Positions 15,137-24,921 of a stretch of 64,000 nucleotides of DNA are shown one piece after another (within the stretch, counting starts at the first letter, position 1; each line of letters starts with the position of its first letter). Below the pieces are notes generated by a model that was not told the DNA's origin, did not search any database, and worked only from the letters and a program-made list of their open reading frames with translations. Both the position numbers and the translations under genes were made by a program. This stretch comes from CAZYTX01 sp964650485. Its GTDB lineage: Bacteria > RBG-13-61-14 > DATKZS01. The stretch lies in assembly GCA_964650485.1 (NCBI GenBank), contig CAZYTX010000009.1:1-64000 (forward strand), in the 5' to 3' direction.

Positions 15137-16297
15137 CTACACCCCCAGCAGCTCCCTTGCCACCACCAGCTTCCTGATCTCGGTGGTGCCGGCGCCTATG
15201 GTGTAGAGCTTGGCGTCCCGGAGCAGGCGGTTGACCGGGTACTCCAGGGTGTAGCCGTAGCCCCCGTGAATCTGTATGGCGTCCAGGGCCACCCGCACTG
15301 ACATCTCCGCGGCGTAGAGCACCGCGGCCGCGGCCACCTTGTGTATCTCCGTGCCTTTGCCGCCCCTGGCCGAGGTCTGGGCCAGTATGGCCGCCTTGTA
15401 GGTGAGTAGCCTCGCGGCCTCCACCTGGGCGTACATGTCCGCCAGCTTCTCCTGAATCATCTGGAACTGGGCGATGGGCCTGCCGAACTGCTCGCGCTCC
15501 CTGGCGTAGGCAATGGAGAGGTCGAGCGCGTACTGGGCCAGCCCCACCGGTCCCGCGGCGATCACGGTGCGCTCCACGTCCAGGCCCTTCATCATCACCC
15601 CGATGCCATGGTTCTCCCGGCCGAGCACGTTCCCCTGGGGGACCTTGCAGTCCTCGAGGGTGATCTCGCCGGTGGGGGACCCCCGGTGCCCCATCTTCTC
15701 GATCTTCTTTGTAACCTCGAACCCCGGGGAGTCGGTCTCGATTATAAAGGCTGTTATTCCCCTGGCGCCCCGCTCGGGCCTGGTCTTTGCGTAGAGCACG
15801 GCCACGTCGGCAATGGGGGCGTTGGTGATAAAAGTTTTTGCCCCGTTTATAAGGAAGTGCTCTCCTTCTTTCCTGGCGGCGGTGGTGATGCCCACCGCGT
15901 CCGAGCCGGCCCCCGGCTCGGTCAGCGCCATGCACCCCATGTGCTCGCCCGAGCACAGCTTTGGCAGGTACCTCTTCTTCTGCTCCTCGGTTCCGTGCTC
16001 CATTATCAGGTTGACGCAGAGTATGGCGTGCGCGAGCCATGAAAGGCTGACCGATGGCGAGCCCCTTGACATCTCCTCCATGGCGATCACCGCGCTGGTC
16101 ACGTCCATGCCCCCGCCCCCGAAATCCGCGGGCACGTTTATGCCCATGAGTCCCAGCTCACCGAGCCTCAGCCACACGTCTCTCGGCACATTGTCTTCTT
16201 TGTCTATTTTATCCGCGATGGGCAGGAGCTCATTGTCCGAGAACTTCTCCATCATGTCTTTTAACATCTGGTGCTCTTCACTGAGCCTAAGGTCCAT
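15137..16297 (-). CDS. Acyl-CoA dehydrogenase, isovaleryl-CoA dehydrogenase type
   Basis: This FAD enzyme introduces a double bond between C2 and C3 of an acyl-CoA and passes electrons to ETF. The protein has 386 residues with the signatures ALTEPGAGSDA and IQIHGGYGYTLEYPVNRLLRDAK. At the usual catalytic position the sequence is IGAGT, without Glu. A Glu is instead present at residue 242 in GLDVERTV, exactly as in isovaleryl-CoA dehydrogenases. The substrate is therefore probably a branched or short acyl-CoA. Good RBS (AAGGAGG) before ATG 16297. It pairs with the thiolase downstream. Confidence 0.9.
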   Translation of the reverse strand: MDLRLSEEHQMLKDMMEKFSDNELLPIADKIDKEDNVPRDVWLRLGELGLMGINVPADFGGGGMDVTSAVIAMEEMSRGSPSVSLSWLAHAILCVNLIMEHGTEEQKKRYLPKLCSGEHMGCMALTEPGAGSDAVGITTAARKEGEHFLINGAKTFITNAPIADVAVLYAKTRPERGARGITAFIIETDSPGFEVTKKIEKMGHRGSPTGEITLEDCKVPQGNVLGRENHGIGVMMKGLDVERTVIAAGPVGLAQYALDLSIAYAREREQFGRPIAQFQMIQEKLADMYAQVEAARLLTYKAAILAQTSARGGKGTEIHKVAAAAVLYAAEMSVRVALDAIQIHGGYGYTLEYPVNRLLRDAKLYTIGAGTTEIRKLVVARELLGV

Positions 16298-16410
16298 GGG
16301 AGCCTCCTTGACAGCCTCTCCCCATATTACTTTCAGGCCGGATCAATGGCCGGACACATATGATAACACGATCCATAAGACGCTTCCAAACAGCGGCCGA
16401 GGTAAAGCCG

Positions 16411-16439
16411 TTGCTTATAAACCCCGGATAATGTATATT
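16411..16439 (+). promoter_or_regulatory. Candidate sigma-70 promoter for the HEAT-repeat protein
   Basis: TTGCTT at 16411-16416 and TATATT at 16434-16439 have a 17-base spacer, 52 bases before the ATG at 16492. Both boxes match the consensus at 4 or 5 of 6 positions. Confidence 0.5.
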
Positions 16440-16491
16440 TCATCTGAAAGGCTCCTTGGATTCTCTAAGTCTCTTTACACAAGTGGATAAT

Positions 16492-19305
16492 ATGTCAGCC
16501 CCCGCAAAAATTATCAGGCTGAAGTATCCCACCCGGGAGAGGTTTATAAAGGATTATCCTCGCCTTGCAAGGGGCGAGCTTTTTATCCCCACCCAAAAAC
16601 CCGCGGCCCAGGGCGCCGTCTTGATAGTAGAGGTCCACGCGCCCGAGATTGAAGGGGCGTTCAACCTGGATTGCATGGTTGACGCAAGCCTCACACCCCA
16701 GCTCGCAAAAAGCCTCGGTAAAAACCCGGGAATGGACTTGAAAGTGATGGAGAGATCCATTGAGACCCTTGGCCTCCTGGAAGACACGCTCAGGGGCCAT
16801 CAGGTCTACAGGGAGGCACTGGGTCTTTCCGAGGCGCAAGGGCCCTTGACCGGGGTTGAAGCCGGGGAAGAGGGTCACGGAGCGGATGAGCCCGTGCACC
16901 CCGGGCAGGCCGGGGAAGAGGCCCCTGAAGAGGAAGAAGCCGAAACATTGGAAGAAGCGGAAGAGGAAGAAGAATGGATGGCCGAGGCCAGGTCAAGGGT
17001 GTCAGGGCCCCCTGAAGCAAAGGAGTCCGGTGAACCGGCTTCACAAGAAGCGGGTAAAGAGGAAGGCAGGTTAAAGCTCGAGTGGGTTCGCGAGATCATC
17101 GGCCAGGAAGAAATGGAGGTCGAGGAGGAGGAAGAACCCGAGGAAATCCCGCCTCCCCGCAAAGAGAAGAAGGAGCTTTCCAGCGAGGAGCGCGAGCGGG
17201 TGCAGCCCTCGGGCGAGTTCATCATGGACCTTACCAAGGCCATGCTACGGAGCGGCTATTACTCGCCCGACCACCCGGAAAGCCAGCAGGCAAAGACCGG
17301 TCTTTACGAGGAGCTTGAAAAGGCGCTGGGAGACTCCAAGGAGATCATGCTCACCGCGGAAGAGCTGCAGGGAAAGTTCGACGTGCTCATCACCGGCATT
17401 CTTAACGAGCCCCTGAGCGTGCGCACGGTGGTGGGCGCCGGCATGGCCGAACTCTTCATGCCCAAGCTGCGCGAGTACTTTGACAGAAAGGCCCTGGTGG
17501 GCCTGGCCATTAAGCGGGACATCAGCCCGGAGCATTTCGACTCTTTCGTGGACGTGATGAGCGACCCCAAGGCGGACAAGGGCGAGGGGACCCAGGTGGG
17601 CGCTCTTCTGTCCAACTCTCTTGCCGGGCAAGGCATCACCGAGATCTCCACGGTTTTCAAGGACGACATGATCGTCCTGGAGGAGTCCCTTCCCTGGCGG
17701 GTGGAGATGGCCATCCACCGTCTGGCCAAGGACCTGAAGATGGTCCCCATGTTCAAGGGCAAGTCGGACGAAGAAATGCGCGTCATGAAGGTGCAGATAG
17801 TGGAGGACATAATAAGGCCCCTCAGACACCCCATGCTTTTAAAGGACATAGTGCTCAACTGCTACATCATTGCAAAGCACGTGGACTTCCTTGAGGAGGA
17901 GGACCTGGAGCAGACGGTGATTGACTGCTTCCCGGTGCAAATGGTGCTGCCGACCTCCAGGTTCATTTTCGAGGAGCTGAACAAATTGAACCAGAGCATG
18001 GAAGAGCACCCGGACAGCCCGGTGCTTAAAAGACGCCTGGCCAGTGTGAAGCGCATTTTAAAGCACGTCTCCAGCAGGGTGGTGCTGGAGGAGGTGCAAG
18101 GCGCCAGGGGCTTCATGGAGCAGCTTTACTTCCATGACATAGTGCCTTTCCACGAGCTCCCTCCCGAGGTCCAGTACCGGGTCAACAGCATAAAGCTGGC
18201 CGACGACGTGATCGCTTTTTCGGACGAGTACGTCTCCGGGATACAGGATGCAAAGAACGAGGACGACGCCATGGTGCTCTTGCAGTGTTTCAGGAGGGTG
18301 GCGCCGGTGCTGATTGACCGCGGCTCCTGGGAGGTGATACTGAAGATAGCCAAGGCGGTTGACAGGGCTGCGCAGTCATCCCCCGCCTTCCTGGGAGGCG
18401 CCGGGCTCCCGGCCATGCCCCTTATCTACATATATCACGACTACCTCCCGAACCTTTCAAGTGCGTACCATGTCGCGGGCAAGGATGACCGCTCGGTCAT
18501 TAACCAGGTGTTCCGCCTCATGGGCGCCATCGGTGTGGAGGCCCTTATAAAGATACTCTCCGAGTCCCAGGACCGCGCGGTGAGGAGGTCCGCGGTGGAG
18601 AGCCTCATCCAGATGGGGGACCTGTCAAGGCGGCGGGTGCGCGAGCTGTTGGACGACCCGGCCCAGGTGTGGTACGTGCAGAGGAACGCGCTGGTCATAC
18701 TCGGTCATATAGGCCGGGGGGACGAGGACGCGGAGCGGGTGAAGCGCTTTTTAAAGAATTCACAGCCCAGGCTGCGGGAGGAGGCCCTGAGCGCAATGCT
18801 CAGGCTCGCCGGCAGGGCCGCGGAGCAGGAGGTTATAAACGCGCTGGAGGACGATGACACCAGGGTGCAGAGGAGGGCCATGGCAAGCCTCTCACTCATT
18901 CAGCCGATCTCCGAGGAGAACATGAACGCACTGCTTTCAAGGATAAGCGAGGAGCGGCCCAAAGAGAGGGAACAGGCCAGGGCCCACGACCTCAAGCTGG
19001 CGCAACTCATCCGCACCATAGGCGGCATGCAGGGACTGCCGGAGACCGACCGGGTCGAGAGTACTTTGCTGGATGTGGTCTCGCAGAGGGCAGAGGGGAG
19101 GCTCAAGGGCATACTTAAAAAGCTGAAGAAGACCTTCGAGGAAGACGAGGAGCCGGTGGTGCTGCTCGCCGCGGTCGAGGTCCTGGGCAAGATGGGCGGC
19201 CCGGACTCGCTCGAGCTCCTGGAAAAGCTCTCCCGACAGGAGGACGCGGTGGGCAAAAAGGCCGCAGAGGCCGCGGACAAGCTGAGGCTCCGCACCGAGA
19301 CCTGA
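16492..19305 (+). CDS. Large PilZ-like/HEAT-repeat protein
   Basis: The product has 937 residues. The N-terminal 110 or so (RERFIKDYPRLARGELFIPT and later VLIVEV) resemble PilZ-like domains seen in Myxococcus and relatives, so c-di-GMP or regulatory binding is possible but not shown. A very acidic linker (about residues 120-240, Glu-rich) follows, then a long helical middle part, then HEAT-type repeats from about residue 690 to the end (for example IKILSESQDRAVRRSAVESLIQ and LLAAVEVLGKMGGPDSLELL). HEAT arrays are protein-binding scaffolds. The gene stands alone. ATG 16492 is preferred to the in-frame TTG at 16456. No enzyme motif is seen. Confidence 0.75.
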   Translation: MSAPAKIIRLKYPTRERFIKDYPRLARGELFIPTQKPAAQGAVLIVEVHAPEIEGAFNLDCMVDASLTPQLAKSLGKNPGMDLKVMERSIETLGLLEDTLRGHQVYREALGLSEAQGPLTGVEAGEEGHGADEPVHPGQAGEEAPEEEEAETLEEAEEEEEWMAEARSRVSGPPEAKESGEPASQEAGKEEGRLKLEWVREIIGQEEMEVEEEEEPEEIPPPRKEKKELSSEERERVQPSGEFIMDLTKAMLRSGYYSPDHPESQQAKTGLYEELEKALGDSKEIMLTAEELQGKFDVLITGILNEPLSVRTVVGAGMAELFMPKLREYFDRKALVGLAIKRDISPEHFDSFVDVMSDPKADKGEGTQVGALLSNSLAGQGITEISTVFKDDMIVLEESLPWRVEMAIHRLAKDLKMVPMFKGKSDEEMRVMKVQIVEDIIRPLRHPMLLKDIVLNCYIIAKHVDFLEEEDLEQTVIDCFPVQMVLPTSRFIFEELNKLNQSMEEHPDSPVLKRRLASVKRILKHVSSRVVLEEVQGARGFMEQLYFHDIVPFHELPPEVQYRVNSIKLADDVIAFSDEYVSGIQDAKNEDDAMVLLQCFRRVAPVLIDRGSWEVILKIAKAVDRAAQSSPAFLGGAGLPAMPLIYIYHDYLPNLSSAYHVAGKDDRSVINQVFRLMGAIGVEALIKILSESQDRAVRRSAVESLIQMGDLSRRRVRELLDDPAQVWYVQRNALVILGHIGRGDEDAERVKRFLKNSQPRLREEALSAMLRLAGRAAEQEVINALEDDDTRVQRRAMASLSLIQPISEENMNALLSRISEERPKEREQARAHDLKLAQLIRTIGGMQGLPETDRVESTLLDVVSQRAEGRLKGILKKLKKTFEEDEEPVVLLAAVEVLGKMGGPDSLELLEKLSRQEDAVGKKAAEAADKLRLRTET

Positions 19306-19377
19306 GCCGGGGGCCCCGGCCGGCACATTGCACCCGCCACGGCCTGGCCACGCCTCAAACCTACCATGTGGCTAAAA

Positions 19378-19590
19378 TTAGCCTCTTGCAAAAGTCTTTT
19401 TTGGGAGTGCGGCGACTTGACGCCGCTTTTCTTCCGCGCGGCTTGACGCGCGGCATGTCTTTGTATTTATTGGCCTTGTCAAGCCAAGGCCGTTTAAAGT
19501 GGTCTCGTTCGACCGAGCTCACGGCCGAGGTCAAGCGACCGCAATCCAAAGCGCCTCTGGCGCCAATAAGACTTTTGCAAGAGGCTCTAA
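19378..19590. repeat. Hairpin-array repeat element with terminal inverted repeats
   Basis: The ends are inverted copies: TTAGCCTCTTGCAAAAAGTC at 19378-19397 against TTAGAGCCTCTTGCAAAAGT on the other strand ending at 19590. Inside are at least four stems: GCGGCG/CGCCGC at 19409-19426 (loop ACTTGA), CCGCGCG/CGCGCGG at 19434-19453 (loop GCTTGA), GGCCTTG/CAAGGCC at 19472-19491 (loop TCAAGC, the complement of GCTTGA), and GCGCC/GGCGC near 19551-19563. It fills the gap between the HEAT-protein gene and dtd. No open frame is credible inside. Confidence 0.75.
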
Positions 19591-19623
19591 TGTTTATTGT
19601 TTAGCTCTGACCCCGCTATGTCT

Positions 19624-20073
19624 TCAGAAGCCCTTCTTGCTGTCCAGGAGCAGGGTCACCGGCCCGCGGTTTGTAAGGGTCACGTCCATGATCGCCTGGA
19701 ACCTGCCGGCCTCCACCGCCACCCCCAGATTACGCACCTTGTCCATGAAGCGCTGGTAAAGTTCCTGGGCCTGCTCCGGGGCCGCGGCGTGAGAGAAGCT
19801 TGGCCTCCTGCCCTTGCGGCAGTCGCCCAGCAGGGTGAATTGTGACACCGCGAGCATGCTTCCTGACACGTCCAGTAGCGAGCGGTTGAGCTTGCCCTCA
19901 TCATCCTCGAACACCCTGAGGTTCACGATCTTGTCGGCCAGGTAGTCCGCGTCCCCCGGGCCGTCGTCGCCCGACACCCCCAAAAGCACCGCGAACCCCT
20001 GCCCGATCCTGGCCACCTCCTCGCCCTGGACCTCGACCCGGGCCTCGCTAACACGCTGCACCACAGCCCTCAT
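19624..20073 (-). CDS. dtd: D-aminoacyl-tRNA deacylase
   Basis: DTD removes D-amino acids (and glycine from tRNA-Ala) wrongly attached to tRNA. The two family motifs are intact: SQFTL at residues 77-81 with its catalytic-site Ser-Gln-Phe-Thr, and NRGPVT at 135-140 with the cross-subunit Gly-Pro that gives chiral selectivity. Length 149 is normal and the N-terminus MRAVVQRVSEA is canonical. It lies between the hairpin-array element and the small thiamine-binding-like protein gene, on the same strand as the latter. Confidence 0.96.
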   Translation of the reverse strand: MRAVVQRVSEARVEVQGEEVARIGQGFAVLLGVSGDDGPGDADYLADKIVNLRVFEDDEGKLNRSLLDVSGSMLAVSQFTLLGDCRKGRRPSFSHAAAPEQAQELYQRFMDKVRNLGVAVEAGRFQAIMDVTLTNRGPVTLLLDSKKGF

Positions 20074-20138
20074 TTCCCCCTCCCCCTTACTTCCATGCGC
20101 TCACCAGCTTACCACTACGCGGCCCGCGCAGGCCGGGC

Positions 20139-20447
20139 TCACTTCCTGAGGTCTCTGCCGACAATCTTCTCAACTGACTCGACCTTTTTACAGATCATGC
20201 CCTCCGCACCCTCGCGGTCGTCAATCTTTATTGTGGTAATCACCCTCTTCGAGCCCTCCCTCATCTTCTTGTGGCAGTGCGCCACAAGCTCCAGGACCTT
20301 GTCGAACTCGCCCTCCACTATGGTGGCCATGGGCGTGAACTGGTAGTCCAGGCCGGACTTGTCAACCAGGTCCAAGAGGGGCGCTATGTGCCCGGACACG
20401 CTCTCGCCCTTGTCAAGGGGCACAACCGAGAACTCAGCTATTGCCAT
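20139..20447 (-). CDS. MTH1187/YkoF-like (DUF77) thiamine-binding-type protein
   Basis: The 102-residue protein has a ferredoxin-like fold pattern typical of the MTH1187 family: MAIAEFSVVPLDKG at the start, YQFTPMATIVEGEFDKVLELV in the centre, and RVITTIKIDDR. Members bind thiamine or related ligands, and their cell role is unsettled. ATG 20447 with GGAGGAAAGAG upstream is preferred over the longer frame to 20465. It is divergent from the metal-binding lipoprotein gene at 20541. Confidence 0.8.
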   Translation of the reverse strand: MAIAEFSVVPLDKGESVSGHIAPLLDLVDKSGLDYQFTPMATIVEGEFDKVLELVAHCHKKMREGSKRVITTIKIDDREGAEGMICKKVESVEKIVGRDLRK

Positions 20448-20540
20448 GTCTCTTTCCTCCTCCATGAATTCTTTTCAAGTTTTAAAAACAGGGTCTTTGT
20501 AGATTTTAATAACCCCCAGCCTGATTGTCCATCATTCAAG

Positions 20541-21503
20541 ATGTATGCTATTTTCTTTCATATGAAAATCAAAGCACTAATTGCTTTTATCTTGCTTGTT
20601 CCGGTGGGTTCCGGCTGCGAGAGAAAGCCCCGCGAGGATGCCGAAGAGCCCCGGGTTGAGGTGCTCTGCAGCTTCCTTCCCATGTGGGTGTTTGCAAAGA
20701 ACGTGGCAAAGGGCGTGCCCGGGGTGTGGGTGGGCGTGCTCATCCCCGGCCACCAGGGCCCGCACAACTACCAGCTCACGCCCGGCGACATGAAGAAGAT
20801 AAACTCCGCGGACCTGTTCGTGGTGAACGGCTTCCACCTGGAGGAGTTCCTCAGCCGGGCGGCAAAACAGGCCCGGCCCGGACTCGATATGCTGGAGGCC
20901 GCGGAGGCCGTGGAGCCGCTTTACATGGACGAAGAAGGCCGCTGGTCCACGGGGCCCCGCGAGCACGGCCACGGCCACGAGCACAGATACAATATAAACT
21001 CTCACCCCTTTGCCTCACCGCGTCACGCCGCCGTGATGGTCAAAAGGATCGGCCAAAGCCTCTCCGAGGTTGACCCAGAGTACGCGGACATGTATAAAAA
21101 GAACGCCGCGGACTACGCCGCCCGCCTGAACGAGCTCGCCGACAGGTTCAGGAGCATGATACAGGGCGCCGACAATAAAAAGGTGGTCACCTTCCACCAC
21201 GCCTTTGCATACCTTGCTAAGGACTCCGGCCTCGAGATCGTGGGGGTTATCGAGACCTCGCCCGGACAGATGCCTTCTGCTGGAGAGCTCTCAAGGCTCG
21301 CGGAGAGGATCAGGCAGTCGGGAGCAAGCGCGGTGCTGGCGGAGCCGCAGTACTCGGACCGGCTGGCCCGGGTGCTGGCAGAGGAAGCGGGGGTGAAGTT
21401 CGCTTTTCTCGACCCCGGGGCCACCGGGGAGCTTTCCCCTGACAGCTTTGAGAATATAATGGAAAAGAACCTGGACACGCTCGAAAGGGTGCTTGAACAA
21501 TAG
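20541..21503 (+). CDS. Zinc/manganese ABC transporter substrate-binding lipoprotein
   Basis: This is the cluster A-I (ZnuA-like) binding protein that would capture Zn2+ or Mn2+ outside the membrane and hand it to the permease encoded downstream. The N-terminus has a hydrophobic stretch ending in VGSGC, a likely lipoprotein signal. A His-rich loop (HGHGHEH) precedes the second half, as in zinc-type members. Metal ligands are probable at the HFH-like HHAF, in SHPFASP and at the C-terminal FLDPG. ATG 20541 or ATG 20562 are both possible. The ATPase and permease follow after a repeat-filled gap of 210 bases. Confidence 0.88.
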   Translation: MYAIFFHMKIKALIAFILLVPVGSGCERKPREDAEEPRVEVLCSFLPMWVFAKNVAKGVPGVWVGVLIPGHQGPHNYQLTPGDMKKINSADLFVVNGFHLEEFLSRAAKQARPGLDMLEAAEAVEPLYMDEEGRWSTGPREHGHGHEHRYNINSHPFASPRHAAVMVKRIGQSLSEVDPEYADMYKKNAADYAARLNELADRFRSMIQGADNKKVVTFHHAFAYLAKDSGLEIVGVIETSPGQMPSAGELSRLAERIRQSGASAVLAEPQYSDRLARVLAEEAGVKFAFLDPGATGELSPDSFENIMEKNLDTLERVLEQ

Positions 21504-21706
21504 AAGGCATTCTTTAATGCCTGTTGCGAAGCACATATTTGCCCCAACGGGGCTTCATAAAAATAGCCCAGGGTCAGGACCGAAAGGGCCGCCACCCTGG
21601 GAGACAAGCCCAATACCCAGGGCGGCGCCCTTACGGGCTTGCCCCGGGCTACAATATGGAACCCCTTCGGGGTATAAAGGACTTTTCTCATCAGGCACTA
21701 TTCAGG
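21504..21706. repeat. REP-like multi-hairpin repeat
   Basis: The segment between the binding-protein and ATPase genes has no frame and is a row of stems: AAGGCAT/ATGCCT at 21504-21522, GCCCC/GGGGC at 21541-21553, CCCAGGGT (21567-21574) with ACCCTGGG (21594-21601), AAGCCC/GGGCTT at 21606-21640 and ACCCC/GGGGT at 21661-21673. The ends carry inverted copies of TGCCTG. Such palindromic units are common extragenic repeats and may be linked to RAYT-type enzymes; none is in the window. It could also affect the binding-protein to ATPase expression ratio. Confidence 0.65.
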
Positions 21707-21713
21707 AGGTTTT

Positions 21714-22528
<815 letters not shown>

Positions 22529-22529
<1 letters not shown>

Positions 22530-23368
22530 TGGACCTCCTCTACCAGCTCATGGACGCCCTCCTGCCTTTTGCCTGGGCAGAGGACCTGTTCATGAAGCGG
22601 GCTTTGATCGCGGTGCTGCTGGTGGGGCCTGTGTCCGCGGCCATGGGTGTGATGGTGGTCAACTTCCGCATGGCGTTCTTCTCCGACGCCATAAGCCACT
22701 CCGCGTTCACCGGAGTGGCCCTGGGCGTGCTCTTCGGAATAGACCCGGCCTACACCCTGATCGGCTTCGGCGTGCTGGTGGGACTCATGATCATCTCGGT
22801 GCGGCAGAGGAGCGCCTTGTCCGTGGACACGGTGATCGGAGTGTTCTTCAGCTTCTCGGTGGCCCTGGGGATTGTGATAATAAGCGCGAGAAAGAGCCTT
22901 ACCAGGGACCTGCATGCATACCTCTACGGCGACGTGCTCTCAGTTGCGGGCTCCGAGCTTCTTGGCATGGCCATCCTGTTCGCGGCCACCGCGGTCTTCC
23001 TCTTCTTCTTCTTCAACCACCTCTTCCTGATCGGAATAAACGAGCGGCTGGCCAAGGCCGGCGGGGTGCGCGTCAAGGCCCTGGAGTACGCCTATGCCCT
23101 GCTGCTGGCACTCGTTGTCACCGTGTCCATACGGGTGATCGGGCTGCTCCTTGTCACCGCCATGCTGGTGGTACCCGCGGCCACTGGAAGGAACATGGCC
23201 CGCTCTGTCAGGGGGATGTTCTGGGGCTCGGTGGGAGCGGGTCTGCTCTCGGGTATCCTGGGCCTGGCTGCGTCCTTTTACTGGGACTCCGCGGCCGGGG
23301 CCACCATAATACTGGTGGCCTCGGGCCTCTTCCTTCTAAGCCAGCTCTATGCCGCTATCAGGGGATAA
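22529..23368 (+). CDS. Zinc/manganese ABC transporter permease
   Basis: The product (279 residues) is an ABC-3 family permease with about 8 hydrophobic helices. The motifs FFSDAISHSAFTGVALG and DLHAYLYGDVLSV are typical, and the latter includes the loop that contacts the ATPase. It forms the membrane channel for the metal taken by the lipoprotein encoded upstream. The GTG start shares one base with the ATPase stop codon. It is the last gene of the transporter operon. Confidence 0.92.
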
Positions 23369-23374
23369 ACTGAA

Positions 23375-23675
23375 TCAAAAAGGCCGTTACTCGAAACAAG
23401 GGTTTCGGGCAGGCTGGGATTTAATGAGATCACTGTGGTCCGGCTCGGGCAGTGTTTCGGTCCGCTTCCTCCTGCGATGTTGGCAGCCATTGAGGGCGCG
23501 GCGCGGTTAAGTCGGTCAGCGAGGAAGCCGCAGCTTCTGGGGAAGCTCTGATCAGGAGAACAGTGTAGCATTAGACCGCAGGCGAGCTCATTGTCAGGCT
23601 TATAGGCTTCTCATGAAATCCGGGCTTTTCTTTTCTCTCCTGATCAAGTGCTCGCCTGCTCCACCATTTTTTGAG
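23375..23675. ncRNA. Candidate structured RNA or structured DNA element beside tRNA-Pro
   Basis: No convincing frame lies here, but many perfect inverted repeats do. TGATCAGGAGA at 23549-23559 pairs with TCTCCTGATCA at 23636-23646. GCAGGCGAGC at 23578-23587 pairs with GCTCGCCTGC at 23650-23659. The two helices interleave in pseudoknot order. Further stems are GCTTCCTC (23464-23471) with GAGGAAGC (23521-23528), AGCTTC/GAAGCT at 23532-23547 and CGAAAC/GTTTCG at 23392-23407. On the minus strand the last stem is followed by GGCC and TTTTT, like a terminator, but a T-run also follows on the plus strand. I do not recognise a known RNA family. Confidence 0.45.
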
Positions 23676-23687
23676 GTGTGGAAAAAA

Positions 23688-23764
<77 letters not shown>

Positions 23765-23950
23765 ACAGCGGGCTTCATCAGATTCACAAGAAGAATAACA
23801 TAAGCCGTGACGGATGGCAATGTTTATTACTTGCTATTTTAAAATGCTTGCGGCCTTTGCCCGATTGTTGCGCGGCACGGTGCATGTTAGTATAAAATCT
23901 CATGGTCTTCCTGCAAAAAGCGCTTTTACCCGGCATTCAGTAAAGACACG

Positions 23951-24907
23951 ATGAAGTATTTTATCTTCCTTATGCTTGCGGTCTCGGCCATGAACTCCCC
24001 GGAGTGGTCAAAGAAGCAGGTGTCCGGTTTCACGCTCTTATACGTTCCGGGATCAGAGGGCGTGGTTCGGATCATCGAACCCCTGCTGGAGCCGGAGGTG
24101 GAGCGTATATCGCGGACACTTGGGACCGGTCCGCCCGAGGGCGTGACCATAGTTGCTGCGCCCGACCCTGCGACCTTCCGGCGTCTCCAGGGCGGGGTCC
24201 CTTCCTGGGCCACGGGCGTGGCCTACCCGGGCCGGTCTCTCATATACCTTCGCCCCTTCACCGGGGTGGAGGTCCGGCACAGCACCCAGGGGTCGGTTTT
24301 ATCGCATGAGCTTGCGCATATTGTGCTCCATAAGAGACTCAATGGGCACAGCCCGCCGCAGTGGCTTGACGAGGGTGTGGCTGTTTTCATGGCCCGGGAG
24401 CCTCTTTTTTCCCGGGTGGAGATGCTGGTGCCCATCGCCATCACCGGCCGCAGCATCCCTTTCCGCAAGCTCGAGCACCGGTTCCCGCGCTCGCCCGGTC
24501 CTGCGTCCACCGCCTACGCCCAGTCGGGCGACTTTATCCGGTTCCTTTACAACTACCAGGACCAGGGTAGCGGCCGCTTCTATAACTTCCTCGATCTCCT
24601 GTCCAGTGGCGTGGACCCTGACGATGCCCTGAAGAGAGCATACGGCAAGACCCTGTTCGACCTGGAGACGGAGTGGCTGGAACGCGTGCGCCGGTCTTAC
24701 GCTTTTGTGCCTCTTTTTTCCGGCGGGGCTTTTTTGTGGTTTTTGTTGTCCCTGCTGGCCATCATTGCCTTTGGCAGGAAGTGGCTGCAGAAGAGGGCGA
24801 GGAGGGCCAAGGAGTATGAAGAGTGGGATAGCGGAGTGAGCGAGCCACGCCCGGGCCTGCATGATGACGAGCACTCCCGCGATTGGGATGACCCTTACGT
24901 GCATTAG
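23951..24907 (+). CDS. Membrane-anchored gluzincin metallopeptidase
   Basis: The 318-residue protein has a short N-terminal hydrophobic leader, a peptidase MA-type domain and a C-terminal membrane helix (FLWFLLSLLAIIAF at about 260) with a charged tail inside. The zinc motif HELAH is at residues 119-123 and the third ligand Glu141 is in WLDEGVA. The domain would face the periplasm or outside. The substrate is unknown. The gene is convergent with lpd, with a perfect palindrome AGCGCCGCGGCGCT between the two stops. Confidence 0.82.
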   Translation: MKYFIFLMLAVSAMNSPEWSKKQVSGFTLLYVPGSEGVVRIIEPLLEPEVERISRTLGTGPPEGVTIVAAPDPATFRRLQGGVPSWATGVAYPGRSLIYLRPFTGVEVRHSTQGSVLSHELAHIVLHKRLNGHSPPQWLDEGVAVFMAREPLFSRVEMLVPIAITGRSIPFRKLEHRFPRSPGPASTAYAQSGDFIRFLYNYQDQGSGRFYNFLDLLSSGVDPDDALKRAYGKTLFDLETEWLERVRRSYAFVPLFSGGAFLWFLLSLLAIIAFGRKWLQKRARRAKEYEEWDSGVSEPRPGLHDDEHSRDWDDPYVH

Positions 24908-24921
24908 CGCCGCGGCGCTTA

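Noticed and set aside
23347..23571. 74-residue minus-strand frame
   Set aside because: It lies in the region of perfect stems, has no RBS, and its sequence looks non-protein.
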